Shown piece after piece: positions 1 to 6,798 of a DNA stretch of 10,405 nt. Position 1 is the first letter of the stretch. Every line of letters begins with the position of its first letter. The notes under the pieces were generated by a model. The model searched no databases and was not told where the DNA came from. It saw only the letters and a program-made list of their open reading frames with translations. The translations under genes were made by a program, and so were the position numbers. Source of the DNA: Candidatus Methanomethylophilaceae archaeon (GTDB taxonomy: Archaea; Thermoplasmatota; Thermoplasmata; Methanomassiliicoccales; Methanomethylophilaceae); assembly GCA_016297775.1 (NCBI GenBank), contig JAEDGA010000044.1:1-10405 (forward strand), given 5' to 3'.

Positions 1-108
1 ATCACATACCTCCCCATCTACACACTGATGTTCATCTGAACTGTCTGCATCCGTATCTTTGCATCATCTTAAATACAGATCGCTATGTACAACGGCAGGA
101 ACAGGATG
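1..108. other. Left-edge AT-rich sequence without a recognisable gene
   Basis: No convincing open frame, RNA gene or repeat is visible on either strand. On the minus strand, short open pieces continue from the nucleotidyltransferase remnant: one frame ends with a TAA near 71-73, and another stays open to the window edge after a TGA near 65-67. This stretch may therefore be more of the same decayed gene. It cannot be resolved without the sequence to the left. Confidence 0.4.
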
Positions 109-365
109 TTACCTTCCTTCTTCTGGTCCTTCGAATAGAGGATGTAAGACTACCCCATAAACTTCGAACATGGAGATCTTGTCTATGCGGGTTCCATTGA
201 TTTTCATGACCAATGAACATCAATATCGCTCCCAAATTTGGCCTTATCACTGGCTACTGAACCAAAGAGAAAAATGAACTTCGGATCTCAATGACGGAGG
301 GTCGTATCGACAACCGAATCCAACATGGGATAGTCAAATGCGCCGATATCATCTAGGATCGTCAT
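109..365 (-). pseudogene. Broken minimal nucleotidyltransferase (MNT-like) gene remnant
   Basis: Reading the minus strand from an ATG at 365-363, 25 codons (starting MTILDDIGAFDYPMLDS) run into a TGA at 290-288. The same frame then continues with DPKFIFLFGSVASDKAKFG followed by SDIDVHWS and a stop near 204. The piece GSVASDKAKFGSDID fits the GS-x10-DxD metal- and nucleotide-binding signature of polymerase-beta-fold minimal nucleotidyltransferases, such as MNT antitoxins of HEPN/MNT pairs and COG1708-type proteins. The stop therefore sits just before the catalytic motif, where a CGA to TGA change would explain it. A second piece, ATG at 207 to TAA at 109 (begins MKINGTRIDKISMFEVYG), lies in another frame and resembles continuing coding sequence, suggesting a frameshift too. 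The region is visibly AT-richer (about 43% GC) than the genes to its right, which hints at transfer. No HEPN partner is visible; one could lie beyond the left edge. I am confident of the motif and less so of the original gene limits. Confidence 0.6.
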
Positions 366-454
366 CCCCTCCTGACGATGACCAGGATCTCCTTCGCCTT
401 CGGATCCGTCGACCCCAAAGATTCGATCACCTTGGAAGCATGCCGTGCCCGAAA

Positions 455-1105
455 TCACATACGTTTGAATCCGCGCAGGAACCACATGGTAACCGATTTG
501 ACGACATACTTGAAGGTACGCCAAAGGGTACGGTCCACACTGTACATCTCCGTGAGACCGCCCTTTATGGCTTCGACCACATCCTCCCACGTCCTGCAAC
601 TGTCAGGCACGACTATCCACGAATCGCCTACGCGATCGGGGGTGTGCGCATCGCTGCCGACCGTGGTGATCGGACCGAACTCCTCCGAGAGTTTTCTGGA
701 ACGGGCGTTGTCCTTCTTCTTGGACCTCCCGTTCAGTGCCTCCACACCGTCGAACTCGGGAACGATGTTCTCCTCCCCGAGACCGGAATGATACCTGTAC
801 GGGTGGGCGGCTATGGCTATTCCGCCCGCCTCGTGTATGGCATCTATGGTCTCCACGACACCCATGTCCCTCGGAATGAACCTGTCTATGCCGTACGCCA
901 GGATGTGACCCTTTTTGGAGGATACCTCCTCCGCCGGGATGATTATCACCCTGTCATCGTCCATCTCCAGATGTGCACGGAACTCGTTGTGATCGGTGAC
1001 GGCTATGCAGCCGATGCCTCTCGCCACCGCGGCATCTATGATCTCCTGCGGTTTGGAGTGCCCGTCCTCGGAATAGCATGAATGTACGTGGAGATCCGCT
1101 TTCAT
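455..1105 (-). CDS. PHP-domain metal-dependent phosphoesterase, TrpH-like
   Basis: A 216-residue protein that is essentially a complete PHP domain, the polymerase and histidinol phosphatase fold that hydrolyses phosphoesters with a cluster of divalent metals. Visible metal ligands are H6 and H8 (DLHVHS), D38-H39 (VTDHNE), E60, H67 (GHILAYG), H101 (AAHPYRYHS) and D152/H154 (GSDAH). All the usual motifs are present, so it is probably catalytic. There is no signal peptide, so it should be cytoplasmic. The start is the ATG at 1105-1103, which places HxH at residues 6-8; the upstream in-frame codons to 1153 overlap metG and add only basic, non-conserved residues. The ATG overlaps the metG TGA in an ATGA tetranucleotide, indicating co-transcription and translational coupling with metG. 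The C-terminal 30 residues are basic and aromatic (WRTFKY, WFLRGFKRM). The substrate is unknown: related proteins cleave oligoribonucleotides, nucleoside bisphosphates or small phosphate esters. Confidence 0.88.
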   Translation of the reverse strand: MKADLHVHSCYSEDGHSKPQEIIDAAVARGIGCIAVTDHNEFRAHLEMDDDRVIIIPAEEVSSKKGHILAYGIDRFIPRDMGVVETIDAIHEAGGIAIAAHPYRYHSGLGEENIVPEFDGVEALNGRSKKKDNARSRKLSEEFGPITTVGSDAHTPDRVGDSWIVVPDSCRTWEDVVEAIKGGLTEMYSVDRTLWRTFKYVVKSVTMWFLRGFKRM

Positions 1106-3378
1106 CTTACGTTTGCTCCGTCTGTGATCTCGCGGTCCACGGTCGCATAGCATCCGTTACCGTCGGAGACCGGTACCGCCTTGCCATCCTCTACGACGAC
1201 CGCGATACGCTCCGGAAGGGAGTCCCCGTCCACATCCAGGACATCGCCCACGTTGACCTTTCCATCCTTGAAGGATCCGACCTTCAATATGGCGTTGGTG
1301 AAGTCCTTGTACTCTATCCTGGATTCGGAACTGTCCATTCCGCAGTTCATCTTGGTGCCGTTGGGGACATCCGCGGATGGTTTCAACAGAAGAACGGTGG
1401 AACCTCCGATCTCCTCGTCGTCCGCCGCCAGCAGCATACCCTCGGACCTCTGTCCCCTGAGCTTAGCGGGCTTGAGGTTGTACAGACAGAGCACCTTCCT
1501 TCCCAGCATCTCCTCCTTGGAGTAGTATGCCTTGAGTCCGGCGACGATCTGCCTCTCCTCTCCGACATCCACCTTCATCAGGTAGAGCTTCTCCGCATCC
1601 GGGTGGTCCTCGATACTGGTGATCTGTGCGACCCTGATGTCCAACTTCCTGAAGTCCTTGAAAGGACCATCCGATACTGTGACCATTTCCTTCTTCTCCT
1701 TCTTCTTGGGCTCTTCGGCCTTACCGTCCAATATGCCCTTCTCCGCATCCAGGATCTCCTTCGGCACCTCCACCTTGGAGAACACCGGCACTGGATCCGC
1801 AAGCTCGGTACCGGACACGGGTGCTACATCTATCGCCGCATATCCGCATCCCTCGAGATCGGACAGACCCATGAACGAGAATATCCTCTCGGATGCCTTC
1901 GGCATGAACGGCCATGCCATTATCGCCAGTGCCTTCACCACCGCAAGGTTGTCATACAGGACCTTTCCGCATGCATCCTTGTCGGTCTTGACGAGGGCCC
2001 AGGGCTTCATCGAATCGAAATATCTGTTACCGAAGTGCGAAAGCTCCATGACGACCTTGATCGCCTTCTTGAAATCGCATCCGTCCATGCAGGACCTGTA
2101 CTCGGAGAACGCATCCGCGATCGCCTTGGAGATCTCTGCCGATACGCCCTCGGACTGCGGAACGGATCCGAAGTTCTTCCTGGTGAAACTGAGACATCTG
2201 TGGTAGTAGTTTCCGAGATTGCCGACGAGCTCGGTGTTCACCTTGGTCTGGAAATCCTCCCAGGAGAACTCCGAATCGTGGGTATCCGGCATGACCATCG
2301 AAAGATAGAACCTGATGATGTCGGGATCGTACTTGGACAGAACGGTGGGCATATCGATGGCACCGCCCCTGCTCTTGGAGAACTTGCCGCCCTTGTACAT
2401 CAGGTACTCGTTGGCCGGGATGTCGTACGGGAGGGTGAGACCGCCGTACGCCATGAGGATGGACGGCCATATGATCGAGTGGAACGGGATGTTGTCCTTT
2501 CCGAGGAAGTAGTAGTGTCTGACCTCGGGATCCATCCAGAACTCCTTCCAGTAATCGGGCTTTCCGATTATCTGCGAGTATTCCTTGGATGCGCTCAGGT
2601 ATCCTATGACCGCATCGAACCAGACATAGATAACCTTGGAATCCCAACCCTCCATCGGGATGGGTACCCCCCACTCCATGTCCCTCGTGATGGCACGGTC
2701 GTGGAGCCCGTCCTTCAGCCAGTTCGTGGTGAACGAACGCACGTTGGGTCTCCACCACTCCTTGCCGGCGAGATAATCCAGGAGACGGTCGTTGAGATCG
2801 CCCAATTTGAGGAAATAATGCTCGGTGGGACGGATCTCCGGTGCGGAGTGGCAGTGGACGCAGTATGCATCCTTCAGATCGCCGGTCTCGAAGGTCTTTC
2901 CACAGGCATCGCACTGATCCCCGCGTACCTTCTGCGCACCGCATTCGGGACAGATACCTTCCACGTACCTGTCAGGAAGGAACTTGGAACACTGAGGGCA
3001 GTAGTACTGGTTGCTCTCGTGAGTGGTGAGGTATCCGTTCTCGAGGAGCTTGAGGAACACGTCCTGCACGACCTCGATGTGATTATCGCAATGGGTCTTC
3101 GTGAACAGGGAGTATTCGACCTCCATGTCCTCGATGGCCTTCTTGTTGATCTCGTGGTACCTGTCGGCGATGACTTCGGGAGAGACACCCTCCTTCTCCG
3201 CGGACACGGTAATGGGTGTACCATGCTGATCTGAACCGCCGACCATCATCACCTCGTTGCCCAACAATCTGTTGTATCTGCTGAAGATATCGGGCGGCAG
3301 GATCGATCCCGCCATGTGACCGAGGTGGATGACACCGTTGGCGTAAGGCCATGCGACACAGACTAGTACTTTTGACAT
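1102..3378 (-). CDS. metG: Methionyl-tRNA synthetase with C-terminal tRNA-binding (EMAP-type) domain
   Basis: Charges tRNA-Met with methionine using ATP in the cytoplasm; a class I aminoacyl-tRNA synthetase of 758 residues. The Rossmann fold carries the HIGH-type motif HLGH at 18-21 and the KMSKS-type loop KFSKS at 332-336. The connective insertion holds four cysteine pairs (C127/C130, C143/C146, C156/C159, C173/C176), the arrangement that binds two zinc ions in archaeal-type MetRS. The anticodon-binding helices follow. After a lysine-rich linker (EPKKKEKKE) comes an OB-fold domain of the EMAP-II/Trbp111 type (DFRKLDIRVAQI to KLRGQRSEGMLLAA), which aids tRNA binding or dimerisation. An unusual tail of roughly 85 residues follows where many family members stop. 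I chose the ATG at 3378 over the one at 3390 because it puts MSKVLVCVAWPYANG directly at the N-terminus and lies about 30 nt from a TATA-like box. The TGA at 1104-1102 overlaps the start of the PHP gene. Confidence 0.97.
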   Translation of the reverse strand: MSKVLVCVAWPYANGVIHLGHMAGSILPPDIFSRYNRLLGNEVMMVGGSDQHGTPITVSAEKEGVSPEVIADRYHEINKKAIEDMEVEYSLFTKTHCDNHIEVVQDVFLKLLENGYLTTHESNQYYCPQCSKFLPDRYVEGICPECGAQKVRGDQCDACGKTFETGDLKDAYCVHCHSAPEIRPTEHYFLKLGDLNDRLLDYLAGKEWWRPNVRSFTTNWLKDGLHDRAITRDMEWGVPIPMEGWDSKVIYVWFDAVIGYLSASKEYSQIIGKPDYWKEFWMDPEVRHYYFLGKDNIPFHSIIWPSILMAYGGLTLPYDIPANEYLMYKGGKFSKSRGGAIDMPTVLSKYDPDIIRFYLSMVMPDTHDSEFSWEDFQTKVNTELVGNLGNYYHRCLSFTRKNFGSVPQSEGVSAEISKAIADAFSEYRSCMDGCDFKKAIKVVMELSHFGNRYFDSMKPWALVKTDKDACGKVLYDNLAVVKALAIMAWPFMPKASERIFSFMGLSDLEGCGYAAIDVAPVSGTELADPVPVFSKVEVPKEILDAEKGILDGKAEEPKKKEKKEMVTVSDGPFKDFRKLDIRVAQITSIEDHPDAEKLYLMKVDVGEERQIVAGLKAYYSKEEMLGRKVLCLYNLKPAKLRGQRSEGMLLAADDEEIGGSTVLLLKPSADVPNGTKMNCGMDSSESRIEYKDFTNAILKVGSFKDGKVNVGDVLDVDGDSLPERIAVVVEDGKAVPVSDGNGCYATVDREITDGANVR

Positions 3379-3404
3379 ATGATCGCACACCCATGCGCAC
3401 GCGT

Positions 3405-3413
3405 GTATTTTAC
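3405..3413 (-). promoter_or_regulatory. Putative TATA box of metG
   Basis: The minus strand reads GTAAAATAC about 30 nt before the ATG at 3378, inside the 72-nt gap after the MATE gene. The spacing fits archaeal box A with a transcript having essentially no leader, and no Shine-Dalgarno sequence precedes the ATG. The match is imperfect, so this is tentative. Confidence 0.4.
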
Positions 3414-3450
3414 TGATTCGCCCGTTCCTTACCCATGACGGTGTGAGGAT

Positions 3451-4842
3451 TCAGAGAACGACCTTGGAAGGCACGTCCCCTTTGCGCTCCCTGAGGAGCG
3501 AACGGAGCACCATAAGACCCCAGAGTCCGATGAAGACCGTACCGAGTATCTCCGAGATGACCACACCGCCCCAGAACGCCTCGAGGGTACCGAAGGTGAC
3601 TGCCATGTATCCTGCAATGGGGATCATGATGAAGTTCCTGACCATCGTGCTGATGAGTGACTTCATACCCATACCCAGGGACTGGAACAGTCCGGCGGTG
3701 ACGAATCCCCAGGGGACCAGGATGATGAATATGCACGAGATCCTGAGACCGTATGCCATGTCATCCCTCAGGACTGCGGTACCTTCCGTGTACGTGAACA
3801 TGGTCACGATATAATCGGCAGCGAACAGAACCACCGCCAGCACGACCGCCATTATGGCGGTGATGGAGAATATCGCGAACTTGTACCCTTCCTTGATGTT
3901 GTCGTATCTGCGGAGTCCGTATGCGGCCGCACACACCGGAACGACGGCGGAACCCATACCCATGATGGGGATCATCACGACCTGAATGATCTTCCATGTG
4001 GAGGAGTATATCGCGACACCGTTGAGGGGATCCACATCGGTGACTATGATGTTGGCGATCATCGATACGACGGATATGACGATCATCTCCATGGATGCGG
4101 GAAGACCCACACGGAAGATCGCCCTGTCCAGCTCCCTATCCAGCCTGAATCCGTTGAAATCAATCCTGAGGTAGGTCCTCTTCTCCACGAAGTACCAGTA
4201 CACCAGGAGCAACGTGGATATGGACATGGACAGCGTGGTGGCCCATGCCGCTCCGGCAAGACCGAGACCCAGACCGTAATCGTAGATGAACAGCGGATCC
4301 AATATTATGTTGAGAACCGCTGCCATGATCTGGGAGTACATGGACCTCTTGGACGCACCCTCGGAACGAAGGATGTTGGCCATGACCACACCGGTGATGG
4401 TTATCGGCAACGTGAGAAGAACGGGCGTGAAGTACGCTATACAGTCATCCACATAGATGCCTGCACCCATCGCCTCGAACATGGGTCTGATGAATATCAG
4501 CATCGTAACACCCATGATCAGACTGAGTACGAACGTCAGGATCACCGCCTGACCGGCGGTACGGTCCGCGGAACGTTTATCGTCCATACCGATGAACCTT
4601 GCAATGGCGGATGATGAACCGACACCGATCCCGTTACCGATGCTGATTATGATGAAGAACAACGGAAATGCGAACCCTACAGCAGCGAGAGCGTTCGTTC
4701 CCAGACCTGCCACCCAAACGGTATCGATCAGGTTGTTGGCGTTCTGCACGACCATCGCGATTATAACAGGGATCGCCATCGCCATCATCGCTTTCTTGGG
4801 ATTTCCAAGAAGGGTCTCTACATCCTTTGTCTTCTTATCCAT
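3451..4842 (-). CDS. MATE family multidrug/cation efflux transporter
   Basis: A 463-residue integral membrane protein of the MATE family (DinF/NorM/MepA-like), which exports organic cations and drugs in exchange for Na+ or H+. The N-terminus (KDVETLLGNPKKAM) is the characteristic lead into the first membrane segment. It is followed by QNANNLIDTVWVAGLG and the AVGFAFPLFFII-GNGIGVGSSSAIARFIG region typical of TM1-TM3. The second half repeats the pattern (GLPASMEMIVISVV, then MGMGSAVVPVCAAAYG), as expected for the internal duplication of about 12 helices. Length is normal for the family. The ATG at 4842 is preceded by GGAGGT at 4856-4851, 8 nt away, and a TATATA box at about 4880-4885. It reads away from ABCE1 and sits 72 nt upstream of metG on the same strand, but metG appears to have its own promoter. 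The substrate cannot be predicted. Confidence 0.93.
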   Translation of the reverse strand: MDKKTKDVETLLGNPKKAMMAMAIPVIIAMVVQNANNLIDTVWVAGLGTNALAAVGFAFPLFFIIISIGNGIGVGSSSAIARFIGMDDKRSADRTAGQAVILTFVLSLIMGVTMLIFIRPMFEAMGAGIYVDDCIAYFTPVLLTLPITITGVVMANILRSEGASKRSMYSQIMAAVLNIILDPLFIYDYGLGLGLAGAAWATTLSMSISTLLLVYWYFVEKRTYLRIDFNGFRLDRELDRAIFRVGLPASMEMIVISVVSMIANIIVTDVDPLNGVAIYSSTWKIIQVVMIPIMGMGSAVVPVCAAAYGLRRYDNIKEGYKFAIFSITAIMAVVLAVVLFAADYIVTMFTYTEGTAVLRDDMAYGLRISCIFIILVPWGFVTAGLFQSLGMGMKSLISTMVRNFIMIPIAGYMAVTFGTLEAFWGGVVISEILGTVFIGLWGLMVLRSLLRERKGDVPSKVVL

Positions 4843-4850
4843 CGACTCAA

Positions 4851-4856
4851 ACCTCC
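4851..4856 (-). promoter_or_regulatory. Shine-Dalgarno sequence of the MATE gene
   Basis: The minus strand reads GGAGGT, 8 nt before the ATG at 4842. It stands out because most other genes in the window lack a comparable site and seem to be leaderless, and it fixes the MATE start. Confidence 0.7.
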
Positions 4857-4877
4857 GACACCCAACGATATCCAGCT

Positions 4878-4887
4878 ACTATATAAG
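4878..4887 (-). promoter_or_regulatory. TATA box of the MATE gene
   Basis: The minus strand reads CTTATATAGT, centred about 41 nt before the ATG at 4842. Initiation some 26 nt downstream would give a leader of roughly 15 nt just including the GGAGGT ribosome-binding site. Confidence 0.6.
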
Positions 4888-4903
4888 GTTGTAAGTTTCC
4901 CCC

Positions 4904-4915
4904 CTCCGGGCGGAG
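4904..4915. repeat. Short inverted repeat in the divergent MATE/ABCE1 promoter region
   Basis: CTCCG-GG-CGGAG is a perfect 5-bp inverted repeat with a 2-nt centre, lying between the outward-facing TATA boxes of the MATE gene and ABCE1. It could be an operator half-site pair or chance; it is too short to decide. Confidence 0.2.
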
Positions 4916-4973
4916 CATACACCAGACAAGGATACCGGACAAAAGGCACCGTATCGTACCTGTCGTGTGAATG

Positions 4974-4980
4974 TTTATAA
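4974..4980 (+). promoter_or_regulatory. TATA box of the ABCE1 gene
   Basis: TTTATAA is centred 27 nt before the ATG at 5004, the canonical archaeal box A to start-site distance. The transcript would therefore begin at or next to the start codon (leaderless). This also argues against the in-frame ATG at 4971, which lies upstream of the box. Confidence 0.7.
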
Positions 4981-5003
4981 AGAACCTCCTTATTGGTCGC
5001 GAT

Positions 5004-6773
5004 ATGCGGATAGCCGCGGTTCTTTACGACAGATGCCAGAACAAGAAATGCAACAAGGAATGCATCAACTTCTGTCCCCTCATGAGGACGGGAGTCACCG
5101 AGTGCATAACCCTCGGCGAGAGAGGCAAACCCATCATCTCCGAGACCATATGCCAGGGATGCGGTATCTGCGTCAACAAGTGTCAGTTCGATGCCATCAA
5201 GATCATCGGTCTCGCCGACGAGCTGAAGACCGAGATGGTCCACCAGTACGGCGAGAACATGTTCCGCCTCTACAGACTGCCGGTACCCAAGAAGGGTATC
5301 GTCACCGGTATCCTGGGACCCAACGGTATCGGTAAGACCACCGCCATCAAGATGCTGTCCGGTATCGAGATCCCCAACCTGGGAAAGTACGATGCGCCTC
5401 CCTCCAAGGAAGATGTGCTGGCATATTATTCCGGTACAGAGATGCACGAGTATCTCAAGAACGTCTACGACGGGAAGATCAAGACCGCCATGAAGCCGCA
5501 GTACGTGGACAAACTCCCCCAGGCCGTGAAAGGTGTGGTCAGGGATCTCTTGGACAAGGTACAGGAGAGGATGACCACCGAGCAGGCCGCAGAGAAGCTG
5601 GACCTCACGGAGGTGCTCGACAGGGACATATCCAAACTGTCCGGAGGTGAGTTGCAGAGACTCTCCGTCGCTGCCACCCTGATGAAGGATGCGGATGTGT
5701 ACTTCTTCGACGAACCCTCGTCCTACCTCGATATCTATCAGAGGGTGAGGGTAGCGCGTCTCATCAAGGAACTGAGCGAAGAGAAGCAGGTGGTCGTCAT
5801 CGAGCACGATCTGGCCCTTCTCGATTTCCTCGCGGACAACGTGAACGTCGTATACGGTTCCGAGGGAGCTTACGGAGTGTTCACGCAGGCACGTCAGGTC
5901 AGGACGGCCATCAACGTCTACCTGGACGGATACCTGCCCGAGGAGAACATAAGGTTCCGCGAGAGGCCCATCGAGTTCACCGCATCCCCGCCCAGAGGGG
6001 ATTGGAACACCGCCACCCTTGTGGAGTTCGACAGACTCACCAAGGACTTCGGCGAATTCAAACTGGATGTCAACCCGGGTGCGGTCAGGATCGGAGAGAC
6101 CGTCGGTATCGTGGGACCCAACGGAACCGGTAAGACCACCTTCGTCAAGATCCTTGCCGGTGCCATGGATGCCGATTCCGGAAAACTCGACACCAAGCTC
6201 AAGATATCATACAAACCGCAGTACATCTCCGCAGACTTCGACGGTACCGTCAGGGACCTCCTGTTCTCCACGGCGTTCGACATGATGCAGAGCGGATTCT
6301 TCGAGACCGAGGTACTGGAGCCTCTGGCGATAAAGTACCTGATGGACAAGAAGGTCAAGAACCTGTCCGGAGGAGAGCTCCAGCGTGTTGCGATCACCTG
6401 CTGTCTTGCGAAGGAGGCGGACATCTACCTCATGGACGAACCCTCCGCGTATCTCGATTCCAACCAGAGGATGAACACCGCCAGGACAATCAGGCGCATG
6501 ATGGAGAAGAGCGGTAAGAGCGGAATGATCGTCGACCACGACATCTACTTCCTGGACATGGTCTCGGACTCCATGATGGTGTTCGGCGGAGACCCCGGTC
6601 ACCAGGGTCTCGGAGAGGGGCCCTTCGACATGAGGGATGGTATGAACAAGTTCCTCGGAGCCGTTGACATCACCTTCCGCAGGGATGCCGAATCCCACAG
6701 ACCCAGGATCAACAAGCCCGACTCCAGGTTGGATAGGGAACAGAAATCCAAGGGCGAATATTATTACGCCTGA
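5004..6773 (+). CDS. Ribosome recycling ATPase ABCE1 / RLI (RNase L inhibitor homologue)
   Basis: A soluble twin-ATPase that splits ribosomes into subunits after termination, working with release factor aRF1 or Pelota; near universal in archaea and eukaryotes. The 589-residue product has the family architecture. The N-terminal iron-sulfur domain has Cys at 11, 16, 20, 24 and 34, then a CxxCxxCxxxC ferredoxin motif at 50-60 for two 4Fe-4S clusters. NBD1 has Walker A GPNGIGKTT at 105-113, signature LSGGELQR at 212-219 and Walker B/catalytic E237 (DEPSSYLD). NBD2 has GPNGTGKTT at 371-379, LSGGELQR at 454-461 and E479 (DEPSAYLD). No membrane domain is present, as expected. The start at 5004 (MRIAAVLYDRCQNKKC) matches the family N-terminus and lies 27 nt from TTTATAA; the earlier ATG at 4971 would add 11 residues. 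It converges with the cation exchanger gene through a hairpin at 6776-6796. Confidence 0.97.
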   Translation: MRIAAVLYDRCQNKKCNKECINFCPLMRTGVTECITLGERGKPIISETICQGCGICVNKCQFDAIKIIGLADELKTEMVHQYGENMFRLYRLPVPKKGIVTGILGPNGIGKTTAIKMLSGIEIPNLGKYDAPPSKEDVLAYYSGTEMHEYLKNVYDGKIKTAMKPQYVDKLPQAVKGVVRDLLDKVQERMTTEQAAEKLDLTEVLDRDISKLSGGELQRLSVAATLMKDADVYFFDEPSSYLDIYQRVRVARLIKELSEEKQVVVIEHDLALLDFLADNVNVVYGSEGAYGVFTQARQVRTAINVYLDGYLPEENIRFRERPIEFTASPPRGDWNTATLVEFDRLTKDFGEFKLDVNPGAVRIGETVGIVGPNGTGKTTFVKILAGAMDADSGKLDTKLKISYKPQYISADFDGTVRDLLFSTAFDMMQSGFFETEVLEPLAIKYLMDKKVKNLSGGELQRVAITCCLAKEADIYLMDEPSAYLDSNQRMNTARTIRRMMEKSGKSGMIVDHDIYFLDMVSDSMMVFGGDPGHQGLGEGPFDMRDGMNKFLGAVDITFRRDAESHRPRINKPDSRLDREQKSKGEYYYA

Positions 6774-6775
6774 AC

Positions 6776-6796
6776 CCCGTCGGAAATCCCGACGGG
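6776..6796. terminator. Hairpin between convergent genes, possible bidirectional terminator
   Basis: CCCGTCGG (6776-6783) pairs perfectly with CCGACGGG (6789-6796) across a 5-nt loop, in the 25-nt gap between the ABCE1 stop and the stop of the convergent cation exchanger. No T-run follows on either side (only TT), so classical intrinsic termination is uncertain. The placement, with one stem serving both 3' ends, suggests a role in 3'-end formation or in blocking read-through. Confidence 0.55.
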
Positions 6797-6798
6797 CT

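Noticed and set aside
366..599. Upstream extension of the nucleotidyltransferase frame into the PHP gene
   Set aside because: Residues before the ATG at 365 are Gly/Cys/Arg-rich and overlap the PHP coding region in another frame, so they look like chance open sequence.
338..1081. A 247-codon plus-strand frame opposite the first PHP gene
   Set aside because: It is antisense to a PHP protein with all metal ligands intact; the translation has no family features.
1078..3234. A 718-codon open frame on the plus strand opposite metG
   Set aside because: It is entirely antisense to a clearly conserved MetRS and has low-complexity His/Leu/Arg/Val-rich composition typical of a shadow of codon bias.
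4931..4955. GATAC/GTATC inverted repeat upstream of ABCE1
   Set aside because: The five-base arms with a 15-nt gap are easily expected by chance and do not align with either promoter.
4971..5003. Earlier in-frame ATG for ABCE1 at 4971
   Set aside because: It lies upstream of the TTTATAA box; the family N-terminus starts at MRIAAVLYDR, and the TATA spacing fits 5004.
4818..5807. A 329-codon minus-strand frame over the ABCE1 5' half
   Set aside because: It is antisense to conserved ABCE1 motifs, crosses the divergent promoter region, and has no recognisable domain.
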